From the NCBI RefSeq assembly GCF_027744825.2, contig NC_071343.1, positions 14,092,866 to 14,156,865 on the forward strand: a DNA stretch of 64,000 nt. The letters are read 5' to 3'. A program made the translations under genes and the position numbers. Each line of letters begins with the position of its first letter. Position 1 is the first letter of the stretch. The notes below the pieces were generated by a model, which was not told where the DNA came from, ran no database searches, and was given only the letters and a program-made list of their open reading frames with translations. Shown here in pieces: positions 27,601 through 40,084 of this stretch. The DNA comes from Synchiropus splendidus (taxonomy: Eukaryota > Chordata > Actinopteri > Syngnathiformes > Callionymidae).

Positions 27601-28347
27601 ATCTATGTGTTTATGTCACAATAGTTTAGCATTGTGAGCAAGAATGTAGCCCTAAACTGTAAAAGATGAGTAACTGGGCGTCCTGTTTTCTCAGCAGGTC
27701 ACCCAAACTTTCCGATTATTTGTGCCTGTGTAATGCCCTACTTGTTGTGTCATCACACTGGTTTCCATGAATAGGGTGTTTCCGCACCGTAATCTCACTG
27801 AATATGAACAAAATTTGCAGCCGTAGCTTGGCCATCACGGTTGGCATGTTTGTTTTCCCGGTGTAATCACATGGGTTGCGACACTCGCAGCATGGAAGTG
27901 CGCTGTTATGGATGGGACGTTGTTCACTGATGACAGTCGGAAAATGTAGATAAGAACCAAACTTTAAACAATCGTTTACAAAGCTAACTCATTGTCTTTT
28001 TATTTTATTTTATTTTATTTTATTTTATTTTATTTTATTTTAGCACAATGTACTGATGCACTTTTCCAGTTGGTGGAATCCTCACTGACACTGGCAATAA
28101 AGCAGATTCTGATTCTAATAACCAATGTCCAGATATACTTATCACCTAAACACCCCCCCAGTGACAGCGCTAGTGAATAAGAGTCTGCAAAAATCTACCG
28201 CATCTCTGATTGTACCGAGAATGGCGAGGCATGACAGAGTCACAGCAGGCTGCGGGCCATCGGCTTCCTTTTGATCTGCCACATACCTGAGTCCTTCTTG
28301 CTCCCCTTGCCTCCTTCTCTGTTCTTTTTCAGCACTGCCTTGAACAT
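4372..28347 (-). CDS. tanc1: tanc1, TPR/ankyrin/coiled-coil scaffold protein, first three coding exons; rest beyond window start
   Basis: complement(join(4372..4458, 11135..11329, 28287..28347)), 343 nt, phase 1 out. TANC1 is a large postsynaptic scaffold (P-loop, ankyrin and TPR domains further downstream, PSD-95-binding tail) important for dendritic spines; only its N-terminal region is in the window. The N terminus MFKAVLKKNREGGKGSKK matches the MLKAVLKKSREGGKGGKK start of mammalian TANC1. Exon 2 contains LSLAKGASLSLPSSPLLPRQ and KKSPG. Exon 3 starts PTRKPKYVESPRVPSDA. In mammals these follow in the same order with the same phase-1 junctions. The introns are 17.0 kb and 6.7 kb. No exon matching the next mammalian segment was seen in 1-4371, so the gene continues off the left edge. 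TANC2 is a less likely alternative; the neighbours pkp4 and dapl1 favour TANC1. Confidence 0.92.
5437..5496 (+). repeat. 60-bp dispersed repeat, inverted copy of 21137-21196
   Basis: gttaactatcacagatttgc begins the unit. The reverse complement of 21137-21196 matches over 60 bp with about four differences. Weaker similarity continues into 5391-5436. Confidence 0.85.
5819..5954. repeat. Long near-perfect inverted repeat (53-bp arms, 30-bp loop)
   Basis: Arms 5819-5871 and 5902-5954 are reverse complements with three mismatches (one of them a G-T type). The spacer is 5872-5901. The inner 38 bp or so of each arm are perfect (around gcgtctgcaaaacatg). It could be a foldback/MITE-like element or an inverted duplication; a transcript would form a long hairpin. 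Confidence 0.9.
9323..9349. repeat. (AAG)n trinucleotide microsatellite
   Basis: Nine AAG units seen directly. Confidence 0.95.
11135..11329 (-). CDS. tanc1: tanc1 second coding exon (SLAKGASLSLPSSPLLPRQ)
   Basis: 195 nt, acceptor ..tctctccgcag, donor gtaggg; phase 1 in and out. It encodes DVLSHLKRFPPDGGPQVHSS, then VFRLSLAKGASLSLPSSPLL, PRQSYMMPLRPSKKSP. The serine/proline-rich SLPSSPLLPRQS block is the recognised TANC motif; the first 25 residues diverge from mammals. Confidence 0.92.
12350..12740 (+). mobile_element. Non-LTR retrotransposon remnant (reverse-transcriptase C-terminal region)
   Basis: The plus strand decodes in shifting frames to the hallmark tail of a fish LINE polymerase: RKRQEAELEVAEMKMLSFSL then GVSRMDRIRKRYVRG, followed after a stop and frameshift by remnants of the RWFGHV, LELPGR, RPKRR and EVVKEDM motifs. 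Deletions and a stop show it is dead. The RTE-like or a related clade is likely; the exact family is not assigned. Confidence 0.85.
21137..21196 (-). repeat. 60-bp dispersed repeat, inverted copy of 5437-5496
   Basis: Reverse-complement partner of 5437-5496. It lies in a stretch (20940-21360) with hAT-like words such as gattcttaaccacacggccg, so both may be remnants of one DNA-transposon family; the family is not identified. Confidence 0.8.
21621..21672. repeat. Perfect 52-bp AT-rich palindrome
   Basis: gaagtgtcatttta, then (TA)n, then taaaatgacacttc: the two 14-bp flanks are exact reverse complements around the dinucleotide tract, so the whole 52 bp is self-complementary. Confidence 0.95.
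23317..23330 (+). promoter_or_regulatory. CTCF-like motif
   Basis: ccaccagggggagc fits 13 of 14 positions of the CCASYAGRKGGCRS core, forward orientation. Motif only. Confidence 0.4.
24433..24450. repeat. Poly-C run (18 C)
   Basis: Eighteen consecutive C seen directly. Confidence 0.95.
25763..25978 (+). mobile_element. Short terminal-inverted-repeat element (MITE), copy 1
   Basis: Left end aatacaagtaatatccgac and right end gtcgatgttacttgtact are near reverse complements. The interior (gcaccgcagcac, gacagttacggcagcacagta, ctcacacagccatctaccac) matches 33070-33175. About 216 bp. Superfamily unknown; no clear target duplication. Confidence 0.75.
26021..26060 (+). mobile_element. hAT-like transposon terminus (fragment)
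   Basis: The words gcagggatgtccaaagtc and ggcctgggggcc resemble the CAGGGGTGTCCAAAGTGCGGCC terminus of hAT elements. No opposite end was located. Confidence 0.4.
26590..26714 (+). mobile_element. LINE-like 3' end, copy A with (TGATTC)n tail
   Basis: (TTTTA)n, then agcacttt-type words, gttggtgggacccccagtga, ccatggcaataaattc and a tail of gattct repeats. It shares this order with 27997-28118 and 41863-41905. A hexamer-repeat tail is typical of CR1/L2-type retrotransposon 3' ends; the clade is inferred. Confidence 0.6.
27997..28118 (+). mobile_element. LINE-like 3' end, copy B preceded by (TTTTA)n
   Basis: (TTTTA)n at 27997-28042, then agcacaatgtactgatgcac, ccagttggtggaatcctcac, ggcaataaagcagattctga. 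Same layout as copy A. It ends about 170 bp from the tanc1 first coding exon. Confidence 0.6.
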
Positions 28348-28380
28348 GACAAGACTCCTGGAATCCTCTCTGGCGAGGCC
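28287..28380 (-). CDS. tanc1: tanc1 first coding exon (5' UTR 28380-28348, CDS 28347-28287)
   Basis: Acceptor ..ttccctcag before 28380, ATG at 28347, donor gtatgt after 28287, phase 1 out. It encodes MFKAVLKKNREGGKGSKKDS plus one base. This ATG is chosen because the family N terminus starts exactly here. Confidence 0.92.
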
Positions 28381-31300
28381 CTGAGGGAAGAGAACATTAA
28401 AGTCAGTGAAAGCTACAGCCAAACAAGCAACATGCATCTTCAGTTCCACAATGAGGAGCAGGGAGATTTGCCCAGAACCCAAATCAGATTAGAACAACGT
28501 TGTCGGGTTCATTGCATTAACACAAAGCTTTCCACCAGTGATTTGCCCAAACACCACTCATGTATCGGTATTCCAGTGGGTGAAGGCAAATGGGGGCTGT
28601 TTTCCCACAGCACTCCCAATCCTGCAGGTCAGCAGCGGAAGGCTGCGTGGAAGGAATGCTCCAATATTTGTACAGAAAAGGGCACGTTCTGCTATCTTGT
28701 TGCTCAGGAAAACGCTGGAATGCCCTGAATTTCGCATGTAACGGATAGTTTGAGGCTGAACTTGGGTGTTTGCAATTGCTTATCACACTTGTTCCCAAGC
28801 AAGTGTGCATTTTCAACACTCCCCTTTAAGCGACAGATTATGGACTCAAGGGTCACGCCGGGCGCACGTGCTCACATTAGCTTGTTTTCCAACACCAAGA
28901 AGTCCACCTCTTTTTCACACCAAACTCCATCACTCGTGACGCTTGGAAAAGACGAGCCCCAACCAAATGTGACATGAGAGGCACCGTCCAAAAAGCAATA
29001 CAACACAACCGAGGAATGTGTACGACATAATCAGAAGCAGCACACATCCAGAGCCGGGCTGACAACATCAGTGTCTGCGATTGTGGCTGATGAATTGCCT
29101 GTTGGGTCAGAATGAAAATCTGGTATCAATCACTTTATTGTTGGATATAAATCCAATAGCTCCGAGCAATTACACACAAAAAGCCTCAAGAGTCATTATC
29201 GCCTCTTCCAAAACAAAACCTCATACAAAGAAGAACACGCTGACACCGACAGATCTGGCAACCGCACCGCCATTATAGTTGCTGGGAACACCCAACATAT
29301 ATTCCTCACACTCCACAGCAGACATGTGAAGACAATCACATTTCTTTGCAAATGCTTTACAGAAGTGCAACGAAATCGGATTTAAAAAAAAACGATTTGG
29401 GTTCTGAAATTCATTGTAGCTCATGTGTTGTCGCAGTGCAACAAGATCCAAGTGCTCATCCCCTGACTCAAGAAGGTAGGACAGCAACAGATGTACTTAT
29501 TAACTGGGCTCATACTTCTTGTTTTACTTGATAAGGTCGACTGAGCTGACCGTTGAACATGGTGTTCATCCTGACTGAGAAAGAAGGGTCATTGAGGGCT
29601 AACAGGATTTGTACGATCCCATAAGTGTTGTATTTTGGAAGCAGCTCAACCTGGGAATACGAGCCTCTCCAGTAGCCTCTTCGCTAGGCTTTTTCAAAGG
29701 GTGTCCTCCTACCCAAAATCCAAAAACATTGCCAACAACTGGCATTTCAAGTATCCATTACTGGCACGGCACAGTGCAAAAAAACAATATGTATCATGTG
29801 TCATAGCGCGGCTAAACTCTAGAACAGTCTTGAAACAAATAAGACAACACTGCAAACTGGCCTGACATGGTTCTGCAGGTGCATCAAGATAGAACATGAG
29901 TCTGCCACAAATAAGAATTTTTACAGAACAAATGTAACTCAAATGACTTGCAATACAGTACATGGGGTGAGATTTGATCCACTTGGAATATTGAGACTGC
30001 AATTTTTTTAATAAATCACATTCAGCAGGGAAAAATAAAAATAAAGTGCTTCATATAAAATGAATACTCTATTTTCAATGAACAATGAACAACAGGTCGA
30101 TACTGGAATGCTGAAAATATGCTGCTGCTCTTTTCAGCGACTACATGTTAGCTGCTGAGCTGAGACCTCTGGTCTACAACAAGAAAACCCGGCTGCTAGT
30201 CCAAAACAAAAACTCCATTAGCATTGGTTCCGCCTGTGGTCAGCTCCGGTTAGCGTATGTTTATAAGCCTAACGTGGTGATTTGAGGCCAAGTGTCTAAA
30301 TATAAAAGGCACCTTATTAAACTTACCATAACTATATAATAAAAAAAACAGCTAATATTTTCATTTTATCGGACAATCATGATGATACCATAAATGCCCA
30401 TATCGGTGCCGATAAATCGCCCGGGCGATCAATCGGTGCCGCCATAATGTGTTTCATTGTAAATGGAGGAGTTGAAGTCAAGCTGTTTCTCTATGGAAAA
30501 ATAAGAAAGATTCGTGTAAAACTGCATCTTGGGTGACAGGATTATTGTACAGGTGCTGCTCTTGCCATATAAAATAAACCATGTGGACCTAAACAATTGC
30601 AAGCACTTTTGAAAGATCTCCAAACATACTGAGGAGTTCTATATATTTCATCATGAGCTCTAATCGAAGCAGAAATGAGGAACACATGTGCGCGGCAACA
30701 TAAGCTCTGAGGGTTTCATGGTTGAATTCTTTGCTCATCCTTTTCCATTTGTCCGCTGCCGCCAAAAGCCCATTTCCTCCATACGAGAGACGACATTTCT
30801 TGGCTTCTTCTCCACCAGCCAAATCAACTGGAATCCACTGGAGAGCGATTCCCTCCAACTTTGGCTTCCAAAAAAGGCCACATAATTTTGAAAAATAAAC
30901 ATTCAGTTAAATATTAGATTTGCTGTGCCACTCTTTATTACAACCAAGTTGTAATGCTTTCAAGGCTAACACAGTCTTACAGGGGGATCTGTTGAGCTGC
31001 CCTTAAGTTCTGGAGAAAACAATGCGATCAAAGACAAGGAGAACTTGTGTCCAAAACATGAGATCAAAGAAGTGGCTCTCTGCCCATAAACAAGACGCTT
31101 CCGTGTTAGTGGAGCAGATCCAGGTTAAATAGGAGCCGACCGCTTATCTCCAGCGCAACAAATAAAGCACCACCAGGTTATCTAAAAGGAAATGAGTAAT
31201 GCCCTCTTGAAACACTTGAAGCCAACGTGACAAATTCCTTCCAGCTCCGACCCACATTAGGCCTTCTTTGGTAGTCACATTGTTCCACTGTAACGACACA

Positions 31301-32594
31301 AGAGCAACACAATTACTTCAGAGGCCATTGAATCATAAAGATGTTTATTTTGGTTTTGTGAAAGTGTGCTTGGTTTACAGGCAAATAACTTTATTATGAC
31401 CTTATTTGGACTGAGTCAAACAGACTTTGAAATCTCCTCCCAGTGGGGCGTTTGAGGAACAACCCACCACGAAGTGAAAAAGAAAATGCCTGAGCCAACG
31501 CAACCAGCTTCTCACTTTGAGCCTCACCCCGCCGAGAAAACTCATTTCATCCCTGCTCCTGTTTGTGACCAGAATTTAAATCAACTGTCGACTTTAGAGG
31601 TTTGCCTTTTGGCTCAGCTCTTTCTAAACTCTTCCTCTAGCTGAAGCCACTGCACTGCTTGCCCATCAATCTCACGCTCCATTCATCCCTCACTTGTGAA
31701 CAACTCCCTGAGAGAGTTCAACTCCTTCACTGGATAATAGGAACTCATTCTTCTTGGGCTGAAACTGCAAGCAATTCTGGTCACAGTTGGGGGGCTCAGC
31801 TGGAGGAAGCCACCAGGACATCATCTGCACTGATGAATTCAATCCATACACGTCTTCTTCGAGCTTGGCCCAGCAGGGGTTACTACAGCAAGTCCGCCTC
31901 GTCCAACCCAACCTACCTCGCTCCTCCACCCGTCTCAGCAGTGTTGCTACTTTTGACATTAAACAGTCATGACATCAATGTTATATGTTAAAAATGACCT
32001 GAAGCATTTGGAATTAAGAACAGAAATGATGATATTTCCGGCTGTTTTTTCCCACACGGTTTGAATGAACATTAGCCTAGGCGTCCCTCTCCATGACGGT
32101 TGAGAAAAAAGTTCCCTAATTCAGCATCAAACACTGCAAAAGCTTAAGCCGCAGTGAGGTCGCATCGGTAACCTTTGTAAGAATGTCTCCTCAGAGAGGC
32201 GTCCCGGACCGTGTGGTATGCGCCCAGCGCAGCTTCAAGATTCCTCAAGACATTAAAAAAGAGCCAGCAGTGTATTTAACTGGAGTTTGTATATTAGACT
32301 TTAAGCAGGGGCCCCTGAGTTTCTCAGGGTTCTGTTGGTACAAGCAATCGACACAGACAATATGGACTTACACGCTCATCTGCTAGGTCTCAGACCCCCC
32401 AAGCACAGACAAGGTCTGGGCACACTGAAGACGAACATACCCACCAAAAATAAGGGAAAAAAAAAACACAAATAGAAAAGGCAAAAGTCAATAATAATTT
32501 GTAAATTCCTTGCTGTGAAGTGGAGCTGTTACTTTTGAGAAGACCAGCTCCTTATCTCACTGGTATGTCACATCTGTGTCCAAATCCCTTGTGT

Positions 32595-32975
<381 letters not shown>

Positions 32976-32993
32976 TTTGGTTAACTACAACCG

Positions 32994-33286
32994 AGTGTAC
33001 AAGTAACATCCAACTTACAACCTGCTCGACTTACGTCCACCCGTACTTATATAATGTCCTTTTATTCAAAGTCTGGCACCGCAGCACATAGCAGCCCAGC
33101 ATCGTGTACGACAGTTACGGCAGCACAGTACCCCAGCATCTCACGCTCACACAGCCATCTACCACTACAGTAGCACCTATAACCCTCGTGTCGGCCATTT
33201 TGAATGGCATTCCATTTACGTCCAATCTGACTTATGACCGGTTGGTCGGAATCGATCCCGGTCCTAAGTCGGATGTTACATGTACT
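32994..33286 (+). mobile_element. Short terminal-inverted-repeat element (MITE), copy 2
   Basis: Left end agtgtacaagtaacatccaa and right end ggatgttacatgtact are near reverse complements. About 293 bp. The interior matches the 25763-25978 copy, with an extra block (tgtcggccattttgaatggc and after) missing from that copy. Confidence 0.75.
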
Positions 33287-34449
33287 TCTCAACAAGCTTT
33301 CTCCTATACTCTGTTTCCTGTCATAGAATGGTGCGGTTTTTAAAATTCCATACAGACCCATCACCAAGTTTGGCCCCTACGGTAAATCAAGTGCCCGATC
33401 CGGAGCCTCATCTTTGGAAGGAAAGAGCTGACAAGGAAAAAGCGGCAGTCTATCTCCCAGATGTGCTCCCCAACCTTCACATATGGGCCATCCATCTCCT
33501 TAAATAAGCCCGGGTCAGAAGGGGCACGTTGCAGTCCGAGTAATGCGGTTTCCTGACAAGATATAGTAAACGTCAGGGTTTAAGGTCGTGACTGAGTTTT
33601 AGTGGGTCATTCCTGTCTTGATGGAGACCAGGTCTCTCCAGGTGGCGCAGAAGAATAGAGTGTCACCTGCACAATGCAGGCGTGACATGTGGCTAATGGA
33701 GCCATCCAGCTTCAACACGGTCATCCGAGAAGACGGCTATATATAGTGCGGAAATAGGATTGTTTGTCTGTGTTGCCTCTGGCAGGATTTCTGGTACATC
33801 TGTGGCTGGTGAATTAGAAAACTGCTTTGTCCGCCGAGAGGTGCAAGATAATAGAGTTCACACTTGAGCCCAGATCTGCCGCACCAGCCCTCTACACCCT
33901 GCTTTTTCCTCAGACTGTCCCAAGCATCCAATCAAATCATTTGGACATGAATAATTGGTTTCAGATTTTCAACACTGTTGCCGTGGAAACGTGACAGCCT
34001 TGACAACCGGTTGACCTTGTGCTGGGTTTATGAAGCAATTTTTCCAGAGAAACAGGAGGCTGTAAACACGACTTGAAAGTAGCTTTCGGTGACTAATGCC
34101 TTTCAAGTTAATAGAAAGTGTGCGCCTCAGAAAGAGTTCACAACCAAGCTTCACCTTTCAATTCATCTGTCGACACGAGGAAAAATGTCAAATGCTCATC
34201 CTTGTTTAGAATAGCATCTGATGAAAACTCATGAAGAGGAGCATTTTTAGTATTTGGGATGGTGCCAGGATAGGTGAATCCACCTCAGGTTCAGGTCAAC
34301 ATGAGAATGAATGTGGACTGGCGGGGCTAAGGGCATCACCTTGACCTTGACCAAATCCAAACAGTCGGGTGAGCAAGTGCTGATATTGCAAGCCACACTT
34401 CACTAGAGAGACATTCACAAATCCTACGATTTAGCATTTTCTCCAGGTA

Positions 34450-34520
34450 TGCTGGGGTTCAAGAGGGCTGGAGCCTGCCCCAGTTTCAAAGGGTGAATGG
34501 CAGCGCACACTCTGAATAGG
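34450..34520 (+). repeat. Fragment of an old dispersed fish repeat (gctggagcctgccccag)
   Basis: gctggggttcaagagggctg, gagcctgccccag and gggtgaatggcag match the beginning of a repeat common in fish genomes (gctggagcctatcccagctg ... gtgggaggaaaccggagtac). Degenerate. Confidence 0.5.
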
Positions 34521-35847
34521 TCGGGAGGGCGTAGTGAGGACAAGCATGCAACTGCCACTATTAACAGCCAACAAATAGACAATAGTTCCAAAAAAGTTTG
34601 GGTCTAATTGAGGTTGCAGAGTTCAGCTTTGCTGCAACTTCAGAGACAGGGAAAGACAATCGTCACCCTTAATCGACCAGACGTTTTCACTTTTAATACG
34701 TTGAGATTACCGCTGTTTTTCACTCATCTATACTTTCATTAAGTTTTATACGATCTGCTTTCATCCAGCTACAGGCACACAACAGCATGTCTAACCATTT
34801 ATTAAACTCTGGATTTATTCCTCGGCTGCCAGCGGAAGAGAAAAAGCAAGGCCTCTGCTGTGAGCTCATAAACAATGGGACGTTAGCTAACAAGACCTTG
34901 AAGGAGGAAACCTAGTGAGAAGGTATGAAGGACGGCTCCGGCTCAATGTCAGCCATTGTGGGTATTCACACCAACATAAGAGGCAGGGAAGGAAAACAAA
35001 GGACAGACATTTTTAAACAAGCACTTTTCCGGCCTGACATCCTGCACGGCCCACACCTCTAAACACAGCGGCAAACACGCTTTCATGGGGAAGGCTCACC
35101 AACATCTAGAGGAGAAGGGCTGGACTTACATCGTGTTCATGCTGAGAAAGTTATGAAATGACTCGAGGAACTTCATGGTGAAGGTTTCGCGACATGACCC
35201 TAGCAGAGTGGAAGTTTCAGTTGCGACTAATGTGAGTCGCTTGGAACCGACACCGTCCACATTGCCAAAGAGTCCAACTCAAACCCGGGGAACTTGGTAT
35301 CCGCTCTGACTTTACGTCATTGGCCCTGTTAATAATTTTTATGGACAGAACCGCTCAGCGCAGCCAAGATAGGAAATATGATTGTCATTACAGCGTGCTG
35401 CCTATTATTCACTCTCTGGGGTCACAGCCCAAATAATTGCGTTAAATCCTTCCCCACTGAGAAGATTGTTGCGTGAATGAAAGGTAAAATCCCACTAAAT
35501 CAATAAAGATACAATCCCAACTGAATTTCCACAAAAAGACATGAACTCAACTATCTACAAAGGAAAGCTGGAGCTGCGGAAGCTGCTCAAATCCAAGTGA
35601 ATTTCATGTGTATTCGAGGTCACTGTAACACCCATACAGTTTCATATAATCAACAACGAAACATAAAAAACGCGCCACAAGTGATTGCGGAAGAACTTCT
35701 ATCTGAATCTTTAATAGAAGAAAACGTGTTTGACTGTGCAAGCTAAGTGCTGCTAGCTGCAGCTAATGGCTAAAAACAAAGCTATCAACATTCATTGAGC
35801 AACAAGCTCACCTTCCAGTTGTAGTTGGACTTGGGAGATTCCCAGTT

Positions 35848-35861
35848 GCGCCCCCTGGTGA
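35848..35861 (-). promoter_or_regulatory. CTCF-like motif
   Basis: Minus strand TCACCAGGGGGCGC fits 13 of 14 core positions. Motif only. Confidence 0.45.
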
Positions 35862-38800
35862 CACCAGTCAATGTAAGACTTCCCAGTCGGGAAGTGGGAG
35901 AATCCTCACACGCCCCAAGTACGCTAGGTGGCTTCCGTCAACAGGAAGTTGCTAGTTGCTAACAGAGGGTGACGGTACGCCATCATTTGAAAGATGAAAT
36001 CTCATGTGAACATATTAAATCAAAGTATAAACATCGAAACACGAGGATAAGACGTGACAAATCATGATGGTAGATGCGATGGCGGTGGTTTTCTGCGTGT
36101 TGTTCATGGAAATATGCAAAAAGAAACCTCATAATGACTGAAGTCGCGAAACCCAAGTTGCGCATCCCAGCCGGACCATTGTTTGTCTAATGTGTATTTA
36201 TCAGGGATTTTGGGGGGTGATGACAGTTTTAAGAAAATCCTGGTGGAAATCGCAATTTATCAAGAAGTTGCTTAAACCCAGACAAGACACAAGAATAGCT
36301 TTGTGTATGTCACAAATCAACTTTGATAACTGGACCACACAGGACTCTGTAGTGCCGTCAATCCCGGGTCTGACTTCCACGAGGGAACTGGAACGCAGCA
36401 CCAATGCAGCTTTTCAGAGTATAATATTTTAAACCCAACTGAAAGTTGATCAATCAGCAGTCCACAAATAGAGTTCTGCTTTCTCAAGCCTTCCAAAAAA
36501 CTGTGACCATTGAAGCCGCAGCTGAAAAAATGCTTCTCATTCAAGGATTCTCGCCTTAAGTCAATACAGTATCAAACAGACGCCGTCTTCCTCGGGGGTG
36601 GGACGTCAAAGCGTGGCTTCTACCATGGGAAAACTGTACGTCTCAAGATTCCTCCCGATGATTGACGTAGGAACTAGGGCCAACGTGTTAAGACACTACC
36701 AACATTGTGCAAAAAAGGAAACATTTTCAGTCGAAGAGTGACGTTGGAAGAGAGTCGAGGCATGTTTAGAAGCGATATAAGGTCTCAGCCTTCACAGTTC
36801 CACCCGGGGCTCAGGAAGTTGACTGAACCTGACGCTAAAATGTTGGGATAAGACAAGACATCACAGATCCATGCCAAAACTCCCCTCTCAGCTTCCCACG
36901 GGTTTAAATCAGACTGAAATTCTGATGCAGTTTGACTTCCTCCTCTGGCAAACCTTCATCAATAACAAGCTGACTCAACGGATTAAAACCAACAATTGTG
37001 ACTAAGACACAGTAACAATCAGATTCACGCTTCATTATTGACTTTCCCAGATCGCGACAAGTGTCGCTGCATTTACACGCAGCAATTATTTACTTGGAAA
37101 TTTGCCTCCCAGGAAGCCAGTTATTTGCCCTTTGGTTAACAGTTAACCAGCGGTGTTTAAAGCCACAGGACGTTCCAGAAAGAGGAGATAAAAACGCATT
37201 ATCGCTCTCCATCGTAACATGAGGTGAATTGAAAGGACGTCAGCTCGGCAGGATTTTCCAAATATGGAAGATTTCAGCGACGTCTTGTAAAAGCGGTAGG
37301 ATTTAGGTCAGTCGGCATTTCAATGTTTCCTCAGATCAGTGTGACCCAGGATTAGTCTTGACTCACTGAATGGTATTTCCCCAAGTTCCCCCGAGTGTGT
37401 AACGTTATGAATCGACTGACAAATTGTTGATAATGGAGATGATCATTTGAGTAATGACAACAGCACGCCTGAGGTCTGCTGCTAAAGAAGGGCGATTAAA
37501 TCACTTCCATTGTGGCTGTCAGGACGAGTGTTCCAGGAGCTGATAATCTGCAGGGATATAAACGTAATACCAAGTATTGGGTTCACAGGGTGCAGCCAAA
37601 AGCACCTAGATATGGACCGGCAAGTTGCAAGCATGATCATCTATGACTGCAAAACATCTGATCTGCAGCAGACTGAGACCTCGCAAGATGATAAAAGGGA
37701 AGTGAAGCAAAGTGACTCATGGTGAAGAGGGACAAGAGACAAATTGCTCTTCTTCAGGTGCTTATGTGACAGAATCCAACATCAGTAATCCAAAAAAATC
37801 TGCTATACATTACGGCCTTGCTTGCTGTGTGAATGTACTTTATTTTGCTTTCTCACGTTTCACTTCTGTGCAGCATTTTTGTTTATCCACATTGAAACAG
37901 CTTTTATTTCCTTTTTCCTTTCTTGAATGTCATGTTTTTGTTTCATTAAAAACTCTCACATTGTCTAGAATAAATATATTTTTCTGGATAAAACAACTTT
38001 ATTTTCATGTATTTAAGTATTATTTGTCATCATAATCAAGTTTTATGCAATTTTATCTTAAGTTCATCTTCAAATGTTTGTCAGTTGATGGATAGTGCCT
38101 GATATTTATTGAATTTGTTAAGTGAATTAGTGGAATTATTTTTCACCTCCAATTCAAGCAGATCTCATTGCGGCCTGAATGATATTTAAATACCCAGCGG
38201 CTACTTCTTGTCAGCATAGCGATGAGAACGGGACTCAGATTCATCCTAAATTCACAGCATATTTCATTTTGAATCTAAAACTCAGGAGTGACAGTGAGGT
38301 CCCAGCGCTGCACGATGATCACAGCCACTTTACCTCCATTTGGCCGTGAGTTTCACCTGTAGCTGCAGCAGCAGTAGCACTAAGAGCTCAAACAAACATT
38401 GGGAAAGTAATATAATTATCACAGAGCCTGTGCAAACAAAATGAATCCCGAGCTGAGCCTCTGCACCCCCGCCACCACAAACACTGCTGCTAAGAGTCGG
38501 GGACACTTTAGGGGCTCGGCCTCTCCCGCCGCCTGGGGAGCTTTAACGTGGGCCGACCAAAAAATGTCAATCTGAAACAGCTGTGGAGCGGGAGCACTTC
38601 CAAACGCACACGTGTTTCAGATACACACCGCATGACGGCTCATCTGCACGTGCAGCGGCCCGCGCTCTTAGATTCACCCCGCGCACTTGAAGGTACCACG
38701 GATAATAACAATTCATATCACATTTGACTTCTTTTCTTCTGGATCTTCTTTTATTGTTGTTCAAGGGTTTTTTTTTATATATAAACGTTGGTGAGTCAAA

Positions 38801-40084
38801 ACCTACTGACATCTTTGAATAGAAGACTATAGAACTGAGCAAAAGCATGAGCTCTTCAATCGCTAAAAAGCTAAAATAACCAACTTTGACAGGGACCATA
38901 TTTTGGTGAAACTTTTTGCTCTTTTAACTTTAGAACTTAAACTGTTGTTGTGCATCTTCATTATATAAAAGACCCGGAGCTGGTTGGAAAGAGCTTCTGT
39001 CGTGGAAGGGAAGTCAGTAAGAACAGGCCTTTCCTGCTTGAAGTCACAGACGTTCCTACACAGCCCTGACTTCATTCTGTGCACACATTCATAAACAACA
39101 AGTCAGTGATGTCCGTCGAGCGGGTCACAGGGTCCACTAGCTTTCCCTCCACAGCCGTAACAACGTGGCTCCGGTGCCAGCAGCCCATGGCAGCCAGCTC
39201 GCTGAAGAGCATGGGAACCAGTCTGGGAGGCAAAAATGATCCATATCAACATGTCAAAACAGCCACTGAAGAGAGAGCAACAGTTCAAGACAGTCTCCAC
39301 GACAAAGTCAGCTCCACCTGCAGGAGTTGAAATGGAGACTGTAGATACAGCGGAATTGCCCCAGAGACATGCGATTCAAACACAGGAAATTGCGAGCGTT
39401 GTGGCCAATTCGTTCAAGGTAAAACGCCAAACTGAGGTCATGCTCTTCGACAGCATCCGAGGAGAAGGCGATGAATCACTGACACGCGCTGACAGACGCA
39501 TCAAAAAGACAGCGCTTGTTTTCAAAGCAACCTGCATGACTAACAAGGAGATCCCCCCGTTGGAAAAGTGCTGAGCACAGCAGAAGTCAGAGGCCGCCAG
39601 CGGTCAAACTTCACTGACTCAATCTGCATAGGCGGGCAAGATTACAGTTCTGCCTCCTCTATATCTGGATTCTGGTCACAAAAACCACCTCGTTGAGCGG
39701 CAAAATATACATTATCATCAAACGAGACCACACAGACACAAACATCTGCATCCTGGTAACTCGCTCTGCAGTAAATATCACTTATCTTCCCCAAACGGCC
39801 TCCTCATCTTCAAAAAAAAAAACAGTTGCTAAATTACAAGCAGAATGACTAGAAATGCAGGGAGGCGTGTCGTGAAGCAGCGGCTGGAAAATCAGCCTGA
39901 AAAACTGTAAACAAAAAAAGTTCTATATCCTGATTTAACTTGGCTGGAAGCAGAAAATTTGAAGGATGTGTAAACAAATAAAGTTGGTTGACCCTTCGAC
40001 CTTCCTGGTGGTTTAGGGCAACACACCCCTGCAGCATTAGCCATGAAACTACAGCCAATTGTCAGCCATACTTCATCGGTTATA

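Larger units (their letters stand above)
11330..28286 (-). other. tanc1 intron between coding exons 1 and 2
   Basis: 17 kb without a supported gene. It holds a non-LTR retrotransposon remnant (12350-12740), a 52-bp AT palindrome (21621-21672), a C18 run (24433-24450), a short inverted-repeat element (25763-25978) and two LINE-like tails (26590-26714, 27997-28118). Confidence 0.6.

Noticed and set aside
27992..28180. Frame reading FILFYFILFYFIL
   Set aside because: Translation of the (TTTTA)n tract.
30340..30440. Words such as atcggtgccgataaatc suggesting a DNA-transposon end
   Set aside because: Too short and no matching partner end found.
35127..35142. Mini-exon-like CATGAACACGAT between ttctcag and gtaagtcc on the minus strand
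   Set aside because: Twelve bases between acceptor-like and donor-like words arise often by chance; no frame or family support.
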